Source of the DNA: H2-BAC3 sp045863035
GTDB lineage: Bacteria; Bacteroidota; Ignavibacteria; Ignavibacteriales; Ignavibacteriaceae
Reading direction: 5' to 3'
DNA length: 7,744 nucleotides
Assembly: GCA_045863035.1 (NCBI GenBank)
Contig: BTUV01000117.1
Location: 1-7,744, forward strand
In this document: in pieces, positions 6,491 through 7,744 of the stretch
How positions within the stretch are numbered: the stretch's first letter is position 1
Layout: each line of letters starts with the position of its first letter
Program-made: the position numbers and the translations under genes
The notes under the pieces: generated by a model
Databases searched by the model: none
What the model was told of the DNA's origin: nothing
Seen by the model: only the letters and a program-made list of their open reading frames with translations

Positions 6491-7192
6491 GTGATGAATA
6501 ACAGTATAATTCTTAACCCGGCCGGATACGTCCGTTCTGATCTTAAAGAGCGTTACGAAGCTCCCCGGCAGGGTACGATGAACGCTTCCTCTGAGGCGGT
6601 TATTGAGCTTGAGCCCGGAAGCAATTTTGAGCAGGCGCTTACCGGTCTGGACGGATTCAGCCATCTGTGGGTTGTGTATCTTTTTCATCTTAATACTACC
6701 TGGAAGCCAATGGTTACTCCGCCGCGAAATAAAGGGAAGAAGGTCGGGGTTTTTGCGACACGAGCTCCGCACAGACCAAATAATATCGGTCTGAGCTGCG
6801 TGAGATATATAAAGCATGAAGGATTGAAGATATATATAGGAGGTTCGGATATACTGGACGGAACCCCGGTGCTGGATATTAAACCGTATTTACCATACTG
6901 TGACTCATTCCCCGATGCCTTGACCGGCTGGGCGGGGGAGAGGGTGCAGGTGAGTTATGAGGTGAGGGCATCGTCTCTTGCGGAGGAAAAGGCGGCGGCG
7001 ATCAGGGAGAAGGAGGGGCAGAATCTGTTGAATTATGCGCGTGTGCAGCTTAGTGTAAATCCTGATGATGTTTCAAGGAAGAGAATTACGAAAGAAGATG
7101 ACGGGAAGTATTGTTTGTCGTATCGTAAGTGGAGGATATATTATGAAGTGATACGGGGAGAAAAGCTGGTGGTAATGAGTGACGTTAAATAA
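6491..7192 (+). CDS. trmO: tRNA (N6-threonylcarbamoyladenosine(37)-N6)-methyltransferase TrmO
   Basis: TrmO methylates t6A at position 37 of certain threonine tRNAs to m6t6A, using SAM, which tunes decoding of ACY codons. The family signature is clear: GFSHLWVVYLFH (55-66), the SAM-site loop GVFATRAPHRPNNIGLS (86-102) and DILDGTPVLDIKPYLPY (120-136). The protein is 233 residues, the usual size. The fold's N-terminal beta-barrel covers about residues 7-160. The smaller C-terminal domain (about 178-233) reads LSVNPDDVSRKRI where the E. coli protein has a DPRPAY motif, so this belongs to a divergent C-terminal variant. The frame opens at GTG (6491) immediately followed by ATG (6494); the ATG is the more likely start, and there is no clear Shine-Dalgarno. 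The gene is single and divergent from the radical SAM gene. The region 6930-7022 is markedly purine-rich. Confidence 0.93.
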   Translation: MMNNSIILNPAGYVRSDLKERYEAPRQGTMNASSEAVIELEPGSNFEQALTGLDGFSHLWVVYLFHLNTTWKPMVTPPRNKGKKVGVFATRAPHRPNNIGLSCVRYIKHEGLKIYIGGSDILDGTPVLDIKPYLPYCDSFPDALTGWAGERVQVSYEVRASSLAEEKAAAIREKEGQNLLNYARVQLSVNPDDVSRKRITKEDDGKYCLSYRKWRIYYEVIRGEKLVVMSDVK

Positions 7193-7218
7193 GCGAACGC
7201 AGACCTCGCCAAGGGGAC

Positions 7219-7259
7219 GCGGATTTTACTGATGCTTCGCGACGCGGATTAGTACGGAT
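7219..7259 (+). repeat. Dispersed GCGGATT repeat, copy B
   Basis: It starts gcggattttac and ends acgcggatta-g-tacggat, matching 3462-3501 in the same orientation with a one-base longer middle. It fills most of the short spacer between trmO and the broken GxxExxY gene, ending about 20 bases from the latter's stop codon. Confidence 0.7.
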
Positions 7260-7279
7260 AATAGTTAGTTTTCGTCAAT

Positions 7280-7672
7280 TTAACTTTTTTTGTTTTGATG
7301 AACCCTTCTGATGAATCGGGGACTTTTTCCAAAATTTTGCAATAAACCCACTTCAATCTCACTACCACGCAGATAATTAAGAAGCTGACTTTCAAACTCC
7401 GGAACTATACCTTCGGCGGCTTTCAATTCAAGAATCAAGACATCATTCACAACTATATCTGCATAATACTCACCGACTTGCTGCTCTTTCTATGTAACAA
7501 CGATCGGCTTGTGAGCTTCGACCTTCAATCCCCGTGATCTGAGCTCAATCGCCATAGACTTCTGATATACCTTTTCAAGAAAACCATACCCAAGAATATT
7601 ATAGATATTATAAAATGTCTTTATTACAATATCACTCAAATCTCCTGACTTCTGCCAATTAGTATGACGCAT
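7280..7672 (-). pseudogene. GxxExxY family gene interrupted by an in-frame amber codon
   Basis: The minus-strand frame encodes 60 residues starting MRHTNWQKSGDLSD, then TAG (7492-7490), then 69 more residues in the same frame ending with TAA (7282-7280). The two halves together match one GxxExxY protein of about 130 residues. The name motif G-F-L-E-K-V-Y is at residues 30-36, and after the stop come QVGEYYADIVV, ILELKA, PEFESQLLNYL and EVGLLQNFGKSPRFIRR, all in family order. The ELK following D-x-x-x resembles a PD-(D/E)xK-like core, but a function for the family is not established to my knowledge. No frameshift is needed: a single base change (for example TAT or TAC to TAG) would explain it. 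It could be a true pseudogene, a sequencing error, or two separate fragments that are still expressed. No strong ribosome binding site is visible. Confidence 0.85.
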
Positions 7673-7744
7673 TTTATTTCAGAAATGACAATTTCGGCTT
7701 AAAATCCTGGCTTGTTCCAGAATGTTTGCAGAAAGTTTGCCCTG

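Noticed and set aside
6482..6817. Minus-strand frame opposite the start of trmO
   Set aside because: It is antisense to the conserved TrmO catalytic region and has no recognisable domain.
3595..7192. A multi-gene system linking GNAT, YceH, radical SAM protein and TrmO
   Set aside because: The four genes alternate in strand, have separate upstream signals and belong to unrelated functional families, so co-function is not supported by this window.
7673..7744. Gene start or promoter at the right edge
   Set aside because: Only 72 bases are present; there is no clear promoter element or coding signal beyond the GxxExxY start.

Overview
The window most resembles a chromosomal segment from a member of the Ignavibacteria or a close relative in the Bacteroidota/Chlorobi group. 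The main evidence is the large secreted protein, which ends in a type IX secretion (T9SS) sorting domain with a YPNPFNPETTIRF core that is typical of these lineages. Two upstream regions carry Bacteroidota-style promoter elements (TTTG and TAnnTTTG). The base composition is moderate and intergenic DNA is rich in short dispersed repeats. No rRNA, tRNA, CRISPR array, transposase, integrase or phage gene is visible.

Layout, left to right. Bases 1-310 are non-coding repeat mosaic. Bases 311-3268 (minus) encode a large secreted protein with sialidase-type Asp-boxes, a choice-of-anchor-like domain, calcium-loop motifs and a C-terminal T9SS signal. Bases 3324-3594 are a second repeat-rich spacer. 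Bases 3595-4137 (minus) encode a GNAT N-acetyltransferase. Diverging from it is a YceH/DUF480 family gene (4240-4866, plus). Converging on that, 21 bp away, is a radical SAM enzyme of the MJ0619/tetraether-lipid-synthase type (4888-6363, minus). Diverging from the radical SAM gene is trmO, a tRNA m6t6A37 methyltransferase (6491-7192, plus). The right end holds a GxxExxY-family gene (7280-7672, minus) broken by one in-frame amber codon.

The genes alternate in strand and look like independent transcription units. Nothing suggests a multi-gene operon or a dedicated defence or biosynthetic cluster. The most interesting protein is the radical SAM enzyme, whose archaeal relatives join lipid tails or methylate methanopterin and whose role here is unknown. 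The most interesting DNA feature is a tandem heptamer repeat whose two larger copies begin exactly at the stop codons of two unrelated genes. A second dispersed repeat pair built on GCGGATT lies in two of the spacers.
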